A stretch of DNA of 21,831 bases. Source: Aerococcus sp. UBA6277 (lineage in GTDB: Bacteria; Bacillota; Bacilli; Lactobacillales; Aerococcaceae). The notes beneath the pieces are model-generated. The model saw only the letters and a program-made list of their open reading frames with translations, was not told the DNA's origin and did not search any database. Shown in pieces: positions 15,744 to 21,831 of the stretch. The translations under genes were made by a program, and so were the position numbers. Positions within the stretch are counted from its first letter, which is position 1; the number at the start of each line of letters is the position of its first letter. The stretch is from assembly GCF_002440555.1 (NCBI RefSeq), contig NZ_DJUR01000032.1, positions 19,172-41,002 on the forward strand. Direction: 5' to 3'.

Positions 15744-16813
15744 TTATTGATTTAATTTTTCAACTTCTTGAATAGCATCTTCAACCATTTGACGGTTAAT
15801 TTCAAATGGTGATGTTTGAATATGATCTAAGGTAAAGGCCTTATCTAATACCGTTTTCAAATCTTCGTCACTTTCAATTTCTAAGGCTTTTAATGACGTT
15901 GGTAAACCCACTGAAATCATGAAATCACGAATTTCTTTCAATTCGTCATATTTTTTAGCCAATTGTAGAACGATTAATACCCCGTAAGATACGATTTCAC
16001 CATGCAAGTGTCTTTCCCCTTGAGGTAAGACAGTTACTCCGTAGTAGAATGAGTGGGCAAAGTGACCGTTATAGTCGTAATCTACTAATACTGACGTATA
16101 AGAAGTTGTCCCAAGTATCTCAAATAAAATATTGTCGATAGCAGGCGATTCCTGATGGGCTTTGGCAGCTTCAAGTGCAGCTAAGCCATTTTTCAAGACA
16201 CGTTGGTTAGCACCCTGGACAATATGTACACCAATGGTATTATTGTAGGCTAATTCTCGTCCTTCAGCTGAAAAAGATACTTCCACTTCTTTGGAAATCG
16301 CGTCACCGATTCCGGCCCAAATGTATTGCTCAGGTGCTTCAGCAATAATACTTGAGTCGGCAAATGAATGGACGGCTGGTGCATGTAACCGGTATGAACC
16401 CGCTGATTCATGGTCGTCATTGTATAAGACGCAAACGACTGAAGTTGGCGCACAGTTTGAGGCAATTGTTGGGAAAGTGAAAATTGGCTTTTCAAGTTTA
16501 GCTGAAACTGTTTTACCAGTATCAATGGCACGCCCTCCACCGACCGCAAAAATCATATCTGCTGCTTGAACTTGGTCTAAAGCGGCGAGGCGGTCAATGT
16601 TTGAATAAGAAGCTTTGCCCCATACCATTCAATGGCGGTAATGATTAAACCAGCCTCTTCAATCGCTAGTTTCAATCTAGGTAAAGCCTTTTCCAAAGCA
16701 GTCTCTCCACCTATGATGGCTACTTTCTCTCCTGCAAAACCTGCGTATTTTTTAATATCGTCATAGGCATCCGGCCCAATCGTAAAACTTGGTAAATTCA
16801 CTGATATACTCAT
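15744..16813 (-). pseudogene. Iron-containing alcohol dehydrogenase (GldA/HcxA-like), frameshifted
   Basis: Two overlapping frames together make one family III (iron-type) alcohol/glycerol dehydrogenase of 356 residues if one base is restored. The N-terminal part starts at ATG 16813 (AAGGAA six bases upstream): MSISVNLPSFTIGPDAYDDI...EKVAIIGGETALEKA...AIEWYG. The rest continues in another frame from KASYSNIDRL: FAVGGGRAIDTGK (NAD-binding GGGS/R-xxDTGK motif), FTFPTIASNCAPTSVVCVLY, and metal ligands Asp in GIGDAISKE, His in GHFAHSFYYG and His in ERHLHGEIVSYG. The switch occurs at a run of four G (16621-16618). Five G would give WYGGKASYSN, the expected reading. Everything downstream is intact, so this is either a recent inactivation, a variable homopolymer, or a sequencing error. 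The family oxidises glycerol or reduces 2-oxo acids; substrate cannot be assigned. Confidence 0.85.
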
Positions 16814-16903
16814 ATTCATTTCCTTCTTCCTTAAATTCATTGCAATTAATATACCATTCAACATATCAATATTCGAAGAATCGACCTCCTATTTTGGGTA
16901 CCG

Positions 16904-16936
16904 ATTAGCTATCAATTGTTATCCTTATTAGCTATC
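16904..16936. repeat. Two direct copies of ATTAGCTATCA between divergent genes
   Basis: ATTAGCTATCA at 16904-16914 and 16927-16937, starting 23 bases apart (about two helical turns). They lie between the divergent dehydrogenase and amidotransferase-like genes and upstream of the -35 at 16958. This arrangement suits a regulator operator, but the regulator is unknown. Confidence 0.4.
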
Positions 16937-16957
16937 ATCTTGAAAAAGTAGTCTAAG

Positions 16958-16988
16958 TTGACCCTACCCCAGTGTTTGTTGGTATAAT
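16958..16988 (+). promoter_or_regulatory. Promoter of the glutamine amidotransferase-like gene
   Basis: -35 TTGACC (16958-16963), perfect -10 TATAAT (16983-16988). The spacer is 19 bases, longer than ideal. The start codon is 31 bases beyond the -10. Confidence 0.6.
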
Positions 16989-17018
16989 AGATTGGAAATC
17001 AAAGTTTGGAGTGACAGT

Positions 17019-17780
17019 ATGAATAATAAAGTATCCACATATAAACGCATTATAGGCGTTACGGGGAACCACAATGCACTTGATCATGATTGGGATGAAT
17101 TTATGCGTGATTATAGTCCGCATGGTTATAGTAAATCATTAACTATGGCTGGCCATATGCCAATTATTATCCCATTACAAGAAGACTTAGCTTTGGCAGA
17201 GCAGTATGTTGCCAAATTGGACGGGCTTGTATTTACCGGTGGCCAAGACGTTTCACCTCTACTATACAGCCGTGAGCCTTCACCTAAATTACAAAGTGTC
17301 TATCCCCCACGAGATCGTTGGGAACGGGCGCTATTTGAAGCTGCCACCAAAAAGAATATCCCGATATTAGCTATATGCCGCGGTTTCCAGTTAATTAACA
17401 TTTTGTTGAATGGTACCGTCTATCAAGACTTGAGCGAGTACCCCATCGGTCAAGCAAATGCTGTTCAGCACATACAGAATTGGAGTCGTATGCACTTCCC
17501 GCACCACTCAATCCAATTGGAAAAAGAGTCCATCATCAGCAACCTGTTTGATAATCCAAAAACTCTACTGATCAATACCTATCACCACCAAGTGATTGAA
17601 GACCTATCACCCCTACTTAAGGCAACAGCCTGGGCCAATGATGGGGTCATTGAATCCTATGAAGTGGACAAGTCCAAATCGACCTATAATATTTTAGGGG
17701 TACAGTGGCATCCGGAAATGATGACAGATAACATTGAAGACAATATGTTACCAATATTTGAGTGGTTCAACAATTTCTAA
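17019..17780 (+). CDS. Class I glutamine amidotransferase-like hydrolase (gamma-glutamyl-GABA hydrolase / peptidase C26 family)
   Basis: 253-residue cytoplasmic protein of the peptidase C26 family, to which PuuD (gamma-glutamyl-gamma-aminobutyrate hydrolase) belongs; it hydrolyses gamma-glutamyl amide bonds. Features: IIGVTGNHN at the N-terminus, oxyanion-loop FTGGQDVSPLLY, nucleophile elbow AICRGFQLINI with Cys120, NTYHHQVIEDL, and the His-Glu pair in VQWHPEMM (His231, Glu233), completing the triad. Length fits the family (about 240-255). ATG 17019, seven bases after GGAG, is preferred to the in-frame TTG at 16992, which lies next to the -10. It has its own promoter and a terminator at 17930. 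No polyamine genes are nearby, so the natural substrate (gamma-Glu-GABA, gamma-glutamyl peptides or polyamine conjugates) is open. Confidence 0.88.
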   Translation: MNNKVSTYKRIIGVTGNHNALDHDWDEFMRDYSPHGYSKSLTMAGHMPIIIPLQEDLALAEQYVAKLDGLVFTGGQDVSPLLYSREPSPKLQSVYPPRDRWERALFEAATKKNIPILAICRGFQLINILLNGTVYQDLSEYPIGQANAVQHIQNWSRMHFPHHSIQLEKESIISNLFDNPKTLLINTYHHQVIEDLSPLLKATAWANDGVIESYEVDKSKSTYNILGVQWHPEMMTDNIEDNMLPIFEWFNNF

Positions 17781-17820
17781 TAAAATTAAACGCTTTCTTT
17801 TTCTAGTGAATTGGCTTTGA

Positions 17821-17889
17821 ATGTACTGGCAACAAGGTATCGATGCTAATCAAACCTACGAAGACTTTGCTGCTGAACTAGAAAATTAA
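17821..17889 (+). pseudogene. Possible gene remnant (22-codon tail)
   Basis: A short frame preceded immediately by a TGA stop encodes MYWQQGIDANQTYEDFAAEL, then Glu-Asn and TAA. It reads like the acidic C-terminal tail of a solute-binding or similar protein rather than random DNA. No ribosome binding site is visible. It is more likely debris than a gene; origin not identified. Confidence 0.2.
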
Positions 17890-17929
17890 TAAAAGAAGTA
17901 AATGCATACAACAGCAAGATAAGCTGCAA

Positions 17930-17977
17930 AAAAGAACTGCCTGCTCACTCTAATTTAGAGAAAGCGGCAGTTCTTTT
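17930..17977. terminator. Bidirectional terminator
   Basis: 12-bp stem AAAAGAACTGCC / GGCAGTTCTTTT with an inner CTCT/AGAG hairpin. T tracts are available on both strands (TTTTATTT on +, TTTTTTGC on -). It can end the transcript of the amidotransferase-like gene and any minus-strand transcript from the 17995-18078 peptide. Confidence 0.85.
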
Positions 17978-17994
17978 ATTTAAAATGACTTTTG

Positions 17995-18078
17995 TCAATT
18001 ATTCACTTTATTTTTATGGAAATATTTATCTAATTCTGTCACCAATAAGACAATAACACCTACACCAATGGCAATCAA
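17995..18078 (-). CDS. Candidate small hydrophobic peptide (Fst-like toxin or remnant)
   Basis: A 27-codon frame with a TTG start at 18078 and TGA at 17997-17995. It encodes one hydrophobic segment (IAIGVGVIVLLV) followed by TELDKYFHKNKVNN, a single membrane span with a positively charged tail. That layout, the VGVIV core and the LDK-x-x-x-KNK tail resemble the Fst/holin-like type I toxins of Lactobacillales. The upstream AGGTAGGTAGG is a possible but awkwardly close ribosome binding site, and an in-frame TAG lies just before it, so this may instead be the truncated end of a larger membrane protein. A bidirectional terminator lies 18 bases past the stop, as in Fst loci. No antisense promoter or repeated recognition elements were convincingly seen. 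Confidence 0.3.
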   Translation of the reverse strand: MIAIGVGVIVLLVTELDKYFHKNKVNN

Positions 18079-18088
18079 CCTACCTACC

Positions 18089-18141
18089 TAAAAATAAACC
18101 ACTTAAAGTTGACGGGTTTTGCGTCCCTACTTTAGGTGGTT
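18089..18141 (-). terminator. Terminator of the ABC-FtsX transporter gene
   Basis: Minus strand stem AACCACCTAAAGT / ACTTTAAGTGGTT (12 of 13 canonical, one wobble) with a 19-base loop, followed by TATTTTTAGG. It begins 76 bases after the transporter stop. Confidence 0.7.
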
Positions 18142-18216
18142 CTTGTGATGTATTTATTTTTTGTAAAACAGTATCCGAAGTTTTGCTAACAATTGCTTAA
18201 GATTAAGCAAACAACA

Positions 18217-20553
18217 TTAATCAGCGCGCAAGGCTTCAGCGGCGTCTTTCTTCGCTGCCATCCGGGCTGGAATATGACCACCAATAACTGTTAAAACAGT
18301 TGAAATAATCAATAGGACAACGGCATGTACTGGGTCTAAAATGGCTACATTTTTAAGGTCTGTTAAGGGTTCAATCAGCATATTGATTGGGAATGTTAAT
18401 AAGTAAGCAGTCCCGACACCAATTAAGCCAGAAAGTACACCTAGGATTAAAGTCTCAGAGTCAAATACACGGGTGATGTCTTTTTTTCGAGCACCTAAGG
18501 CTTTAAGGACACCTATTTCTTTAGTACGTTCAAGGACTGATATATAGGTGATAATCCCAATCATAATCATTGAAGTCACTAACGAGATACCGGCAAAGGC
18601 AACTAGAACGTAAGTTGTTGCGTCCATAATACCGCCAGTTAATTCAGTCATGGTACCCGCTAAATCTGTATAAAGGATCTTCTCATCTTCAGATTTGCCT
18701 TCGTTGTATGCATCTAAATAGGTAAGAACGTCATCTTTCGTTTCAAAGTTTTTAGGGTAAATCATGATAGATGACGGGATTGCGTTTGCGCCAAGTGCAG
18801 TTAAGACTTGTTCTTTACCAGCTTCATCTAAACTTTCGCCTGTAAGAACTGAACTGTCGCTATCATTTTGTGCTTGAACGATAGCTGAATTTTGATTATT
18901 TTCAATCACTGTTTCAGTCAAAGCGTTTGAATAGTTGATCCCTTCAGTTAAGATCGCCATAGTGGCATCTTCTTTTGGCCGGATAACAGCTGATACACGT
19001 AATGTCTGATTGTTCTCGTTATCGTAAATAGCATTTAAATCTTGGTTTGGCATGTATGTACCAGTTGGTAATTCTTGATAGTAAGCGTCGTTTGAAGCGA
19101 CCACTACTTGGGTACCGATGATGTCTTCAAAGGTAATTTCGTCGCCATTTCCATAGTCGAATCCTAGATTATTCAAAGCATTTAAGTTGACCTTGTTGTA
19201 TTCGTCAACTACTAGAACAATATCCGTTTCTTCAGATGGTAATTCTCCTGCAAGCACGTCGTAGTTTTCCGATAAGAAGGCATTCTCATCGCCAGAAGTA
19301 GCCTCCGGGAAGGTGGAAGCCCCCATACCTGATGATGTCGCATAGAAACTTTGGATGTCACCGGTAGCTGAATCTTGAGCGTAATTAGAAAAGGCAACTT
19401 GCTCAACTTCCCCATCTACATCGCGTAAAAGGTTCAACTGGGCAGAATAAGTATAGTTTAAAGCCTCAGTCAAGGCTGGGTCGATGTCCTTCACGTACTC
19501 AACTAAATCAGTGGTAATGTCATTCTCATGTTGACCAGCTGAAGCTGGGTCTTCGTTGGCAATCACGGTATTGCCCTCTGGGTATTCCGTTTCTTCTTCA
19601 GTTGATAGCGTGAAATTAGAGGCATCTTGGGCGACTTGTGATATGGTTACCGGGAATTGAGCACTCGTTTCGGCCTGGGTTGAATCAATTTGCTTTTGGA
19701 AACCGTTTGATAGAGATAGGACAACCGCAATTGAAATAATCCCAATACTTGAAGCGAAGGACGTGATAAAGGTTCGCCCTTTTTTGGTCATGATATTTTT
19801 AAAAGATAGGTTTAAAGCAGTTAAATAAGACATACCAGTACGGCGCATATCCAAGACTGCATCTGCATCCTCGTTGTCGTATGGATTTGAATCGTTAACC
19901 ACTTCACCATCTTTAAAATTGATGATACGGTTGGCGTATTGGTGGGCTAATTCGCTATCATGGGTAACCATAATCACGAGTTTTTCATTGGCTAGTTCTT
20001 GAATCAAGCCCATAATTTGTTGGCCTGTTTCAGAATCCAAAGCCCCTGTTGGCTCATCACATAATAGGACATCCGGATCATTGGCTAAGGCACGCGCAAT
20101 GGCTACACGTTGCATTTGTCCACCCGATAATTGGTTGGGTTGCTTGTGCATATGCTTCTCTAAGCCCACACGTATCAAGGCGTTTTTCGCTTTTTCCCGT
20201 TTCTCTTCTTTCGCCACACCAGATAAAGTCATCCCTAATTCCACGTTGGATAAGACATCTAAATGGCTGATGATATTATATGACTGGAAAACGAATCCGA
20301 TTGAATTATTCCTGTAAGCGTCCCAATCTAGGTCTTTGAAGTTTTTAGTTGACTGGCCGTTGATCACCATGTCACCAGAGTCATACTGGTCTAAACCACC
20401 AATCACATTTAAAAGTGTCGTTTTCCCTGAACCTGAAGGCCCTAAGATAGCAACGAATTCTTGTTTTCTAAAAGCCATCGATACATCATTTAAGGCATGC
20501 GTTACCGTATCGCCCACTTCATACGTTTTCTTGAGATTTTTTAATTCAAGCAT
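18217..20553 (-). CDS. ABC transporter, ATP-binding/FtsX-type permease fusion (MacB-like)
   Basis: 778-residue fusion. Residues 1-225 are an ABC ATPase of the LolD/MacB group: Walker [10 protein letters not shown] (38-46), Q-loop FVFQSYN, signature LSGGQMQ (142-148), Walker B VLLCDEP (Asp166, Glu167), H-loop VTHDSE. The remainder is an FtsX/MacB-type permease. It has one membrane segment at about 265-285 ([18 protein letters not shown]), an extracellular domain of about 360 residues rich in Asp, Glu, Thr and Ser, and three C-terminal membrane segments (starting [14 protein letters not shown]) with the cytosolic signature [20 protein letters not shown]. Such proteins are mechanotransmission pumps acting on substrates at the outer membrane face: antimicrobial peptide export/resistance, or control of wall enzymes. 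ATG 20553 follows AGGAG by about 11 bases. No accessory HlyD-like or two-component gene is adjacent. An IS30 element ends 31 bases upstream and has probably separated the gene from its promoter. Confidence 0.9.
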   Translation of the reverse strand: MLELKNLKKTYEVGDTVTHALNDVSMAFRKQEFVAILGPSGSGKTTLLNVIGGLDQYDSGDMVINGQSTKNFKDLDWDAYRNNSIGFVFQSYNIISHLDVLSNVELGMTLSGVAKEEKREKAKNALIRVGLEKHMHKQPNQLSGGQMQRVAIARALANDPDVLLCDEPTGALDSETGQQIMGLIQELANEKLVIMVTHDSELAHQYANRIINFKDGEVVNDSNPYDNEDADAVLDMRRTGMSYLTALNLSFKNIMTKKGRTFITSFASSIGIISIAVVLSLSNGFQKQIDSTQAETSAQFPVTISQVAQDASNFTLSTEEETEYPEGNTVIANEDPASAGQHENDITTDLVEYVKDIDPALTEALNYTYSAQLNLLRDVDGEVEQVAFSNYAQDSATGDIQSFYATSSGMGASTFPEATSGDENAFLSENYDVLAGELPSEETDIVLVVDEYNKVNLNALNNLGFDYGNGDEITFEDIIGTQVVVASNDAYYQELPTGTYMPNQDLNAIYDNENNQTLRVSAVIRPKEDATMAILTEGINYSNALTETVIENNQNSAIVQAQNDSDSSVLTGESLDEAGKEQVLTALGANAIPSSIMIYPKNFETKDDVLTYLDAYNEGKSEDEKILYTDLAGTMTELTGGIMDATTYVLVAFAGISLVTSMIMIGIITYISVLERTKEIGVLKALGARKKDITRVFDSETLILGVLSGLIGVGTAYLLTFPINMLIEPLTDLKNVAILDPVHAVVLLIISTVLTVIGGHIPARMAAKKDAAEALRAD

Positions 20554-20583
20554 TTATATAAAACTCCTTTTTTTTTCTGCGAC

Positions 20584-20606
20584 GAATTTACAATTTAAGT
20601 GCAACA
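20584..20606 (+). repeat. IS30 left terminal inverted repeat
   Basis: GAATTTACAATTTAAG followed by TGCAACA; 19 of 23 positions match the reverse complement of the right end at 21669-21691. Confidence 0.75.
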
Positions 20607-20683
20607 ACAATAATAAAATAAAAAAAGATCCATAGTTTTCCTATAAAATAGATGTACTAACCAACTATTAGAAGGAGAAAGCT

Positions 20684-21685
20684 ATGAATCCATACACACA
20701 TCTTACCATGAATGAGCGAGAAACAATATTCCTAATGTATGAACAAGGCGAAACTATCGGCCATATATCCGAGACCCTGGACCGTTCTAAATCGACTATC
20801 TCAAGAGAATTACATCGTAATTCAAACAAGGATGGCAGTTATTCACCGTCAACTGCTCATGGAGAGTATAAACGTAGAAAACAACTATGTGGCAGACATC
20901 GCACGCTAGATAAAGACTCTATTTTCCAGTTGGTCAAACGACTATTTCTCAACGAACAATGGTCTCCAGAACAGATTTCTGGTCGTTTGAACCTTGAAAA
21001 TCCCAAAAATAAAATCAGTTACAATACTATCTATCGTGCAATTTATCGTGGCGACTTCGATGAGCCTGGTTTATCAACCGGTAATCGAGGCGCTATCCGT
21101 AAATTAAGACACAGAGGTAAAACACGCCATTCTAAAAATCACGTAGAGAGAAGAGGAAAGATCCCTATCTCCAATACGATTCATGAACGACCAGATAGCG
21201 CTAATAAACGAACTGAGATTGGTCATTGGGAAGCAGATACAGTTGCAGGTCAAACTGGTAAAGCGTGCTTAGTAACGCTAGTTGATAGAAAATCTAGGTT
21301 ATTACTAATCGGTAAATCTGAGAAGAAAGCTTCTAAGCCGGTAGTTGACCAAATGATTAAATTACTACAAGGTGTTGATTCTAATTTTTGTAAAACCATT
21401 ACACCTGACCGTGGTAAAGAATTCAGTCAACACGCCCGATTGACTGAGGAATTAAATAATACGCAAATTTATTTTCCAGATCCTCATGCCCCTTGGCAAA
21501 GAGGATCTAATGAGAATACAAATGGACTCCTTAGAGAGTACTCACCGAAAGGTGTTGATTTGACAGATGCAACTGATGATGAGATACAAGGTTGGGCAAC
21601 GAAATTAAATACACGTCCCAAAAAATGTTTGAATTGGAAAACACCTTATGAAATCTTTTATAAAACTGTGTTGCACTTAATTTGA
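20684..21685 (+). CDS. IS30-family transposase
   Basis: 333-residue DDE transposase that cuts and joins the IS ends. N-terminal helix-turn-helix (HLTMNERETIFLMYEQGE, then IGHISETLDRSKSTISREL with the R-S-x-S-T-I-S-R-E signature), a second DNA-binding region ending EQWSPEQISGRL and SYNTIYRAIY, and a catalytic core with Asp185 (HWEADTVAG), Asp242 (TPDRGKEF) and Glu277 (PWQRGSNENTNGLLREY); the triad and the WQRGxNENxNGLxR motif are complete. ATG 20684 follows AAGGAG by about 8 bases. The reading frame is intact, so the element may still be active. Its 3' end encodes part of the right inverted repeat. Confidence 0.96.
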   Translation: MNPYTHLTMNERETIFLMYEQGETIGHISETLDRSKSTISRELHRNSNKDGSYSPSTAHGEYKRRKQLCGRHRTLDKDSIFQLVKRLFLNEQWSPEQISGRLNLENPKNKISYNTIYRAIYRGDFDEPGLSTGNRGAIRKLRHRGKTRHSKNHVERRGKIPISNTIHERPDSANKRTEIGHWEADTVAGQTGKACLVTLVDRKSRLLLIGKSEKKASKPVVDQMIKLLQGVDSNFCKTITPDRGKEFSQHARLTEELNNTQIYFPDPHAPWQRGSNENTNGLLREYSPKGVDLTDATDDEIQGWATKLNTRPKKCLNWKTPYEIFYKTVLHLI

Positions 21686-21691
21686 CAATTT
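21669..21691 (-). repeat. IS30 right terminal inverted repeat
   Basis: TGTTGCACTTAATTTGACAA followed by TTT; partner of 20584-20606. It includes the transposase stop codon. Confidence 0.75.
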
Positions 21692-21709
21692 AAGGCTTTA
21701 ATAGCTTAT

Positions 21710-21737
21710 AGTATATTCATTTTCATGGCTAGCACAA
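21710..21737 (-). promoter_or_regulatory. Possible original promoter of the ABC transporter, cut off by the IS
   Basis: Minus strand -35 TTGTGC (21737-21732), 16-base spacer, -10 TATACT (21715-21710). It points toward the transporter but is now separated from it by the 1.1-kb IS30. Confidence 0.35.
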
Positions 21738-21812
21738 AATAGGACAAAGTGTCTTATTGTATAAAAGTTTGATAACATTGCAATGCCACAAGTATATTTT
21801 ACCCTAAAAATG

Positions 21813-21831
21813 GCTCTTCGTCAAATAGGAC
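21813..21831. repeat. Possible terminal inverted repeat of a second IS (ISL3-like), cut by the window edge
   Basis: GGCTCTTCGTCAAATAGGA at the very end resembles the GGCTCTT-x-GTCAAAT type termini of ISL3-family elements. AAATAGGAC also occurs at 21738-21746. The element itself, if present, would lie outside the window. Confidence 0.3.

Larger units (their letters stand above)
20584..21691 (+). mobile_element. IS30-family insertion sequence
   Basis: About 1.1-kb element with an intact transposase bounded by imperfect 23-bp inverted repeats (19 of 23 identical). Both ends are at the expected place: the left end 100 bases before the transposase, the right end overlapping its last codons. Target duplications for this family are 2-3 bp and cannot be defined from the sequence alone, so the outer limits may be off by a few bases. 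It lies between the ABC transporter start codon and its probable original promoter. Confidence 0.85.

Noticed and set aside
16611..16628. Programmed ribosomal frameshift at GGGG in the dehydrogenase
   Set aside because: No canonical slippery heptamer, no stimulatory hairpin or internal ribosome binding site visible, and this enzyme family is not known to use recoding; a base loss in the G run is simpler.
16577..16864. Separate 95-aa gene in front of the dehydrogenase
   Set aside because: Its sequence is the N-terminal NAD-binding part of the same dehydrogenase and ends only because of the frameshift; the upstream ATGs at 16864 and 16840 precede the best ribosome binding site.
18097..18141. 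Hairpin as the 5' structure of a toxin mRNA
   Set aside because: It is followed by a T-rich tract on the minus strand and sits 76 bases after the ABC gene stop, so it is better explained as that gene's terminator.
1..21831. CRISPR arrays, tRNA or rRNA genes, phage or defence systems
   Set aside because: No regularly spaced repeats, no tRNA cloverleaf with TTCRANNY arm, no rRNA-like tract, and no nuclease, methylase or integrase genes were seen.

Overview
The window is chromosomal DNA of a low-GC Gram-positive bacterium, most likely a member of the Lactobacillales. The genus is not certain; an Aerococcus- or Carnobacterium-like organism would fit. Support: AT-rich base composition, strong AGGAGG-type ribosome binding sites, TTGACA/TATAAT promoters, many intrinsic terminators with U tracts, a lipoprotein-type solute-binding protein, a Gram-positive-style ArgRS and UraA/PyrP permease, and an IS30-family element of the kind common in lactic acid bacteria. 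No rRNA, tRNA or CRISPR array was found. The genes are mostly housekeeping and transport functions in short transcription units separated by clear terminators.

Layout. 1-942 (-): N-terminal 314 codons of a LivJ-type amino-acid-binding lipoprotein, cut by the window edge and preceded by an apparent leucine attenuator with its own leader peptide (1025-1258). 1293-3440 (-): the S1-domain protein Tex. 3549-6583 (+): a yybP-ykoY (Mn2+) riboswitch, its terminator, and a SERCA-like P2-type Ca2+/Mn2+ ATPase. 6710-8348 (+): a DUF1576 membrane protein and an overlapping small gene. 8465-10503 (-): glutathione reductase and an overlapping C39/papain-like protein. 10706-11920 (+): a lone O-antigen-ligase/Wzy-like membrane protein. 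12008-13479 (-): uracil permease with an attenuator leader. 13630-15548 (-): arginyl-tRNA synthetase with a long leader. 15744-16813 (-): an iron-containing alcohol dehydrogenase broken by one missing base in a G run. 17019-17780 (+): a class I glutamine amidotransferase-like hydrolase. 17781-18216: remnants, a possible small hydrophobic toxin-like peptide and two terminators. 18217-20553 (-): an ABC-FtsX (MacB-like) fusion transporter. 20584-21691: an IS30-family insertion sequence immediately upstream of it. 21692-21831: probable original promoter region of that transporter and possibly the end of another IS.

The theme of the window is premature-termination control. Three genes (amino-acid-binding protein, cation ATPase, uracil permease) each have a promoter, a structured leader and an intrinsic terminator before the start codon, apparently read by a translating ribosome, by Mn2+ and perhaps by PyrR respectively. 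The best-supported unusual system is the leucine attenuator. A 27-residue leader peptide with four Leu codons in a five-codon stretch ends exactly where a chain of four mutually exclusive stems begins (A:B, B:C, C:D, and the terminator formed with D). This is trp-operon logic placed in front of a branched-chain amino acid uptake gene.
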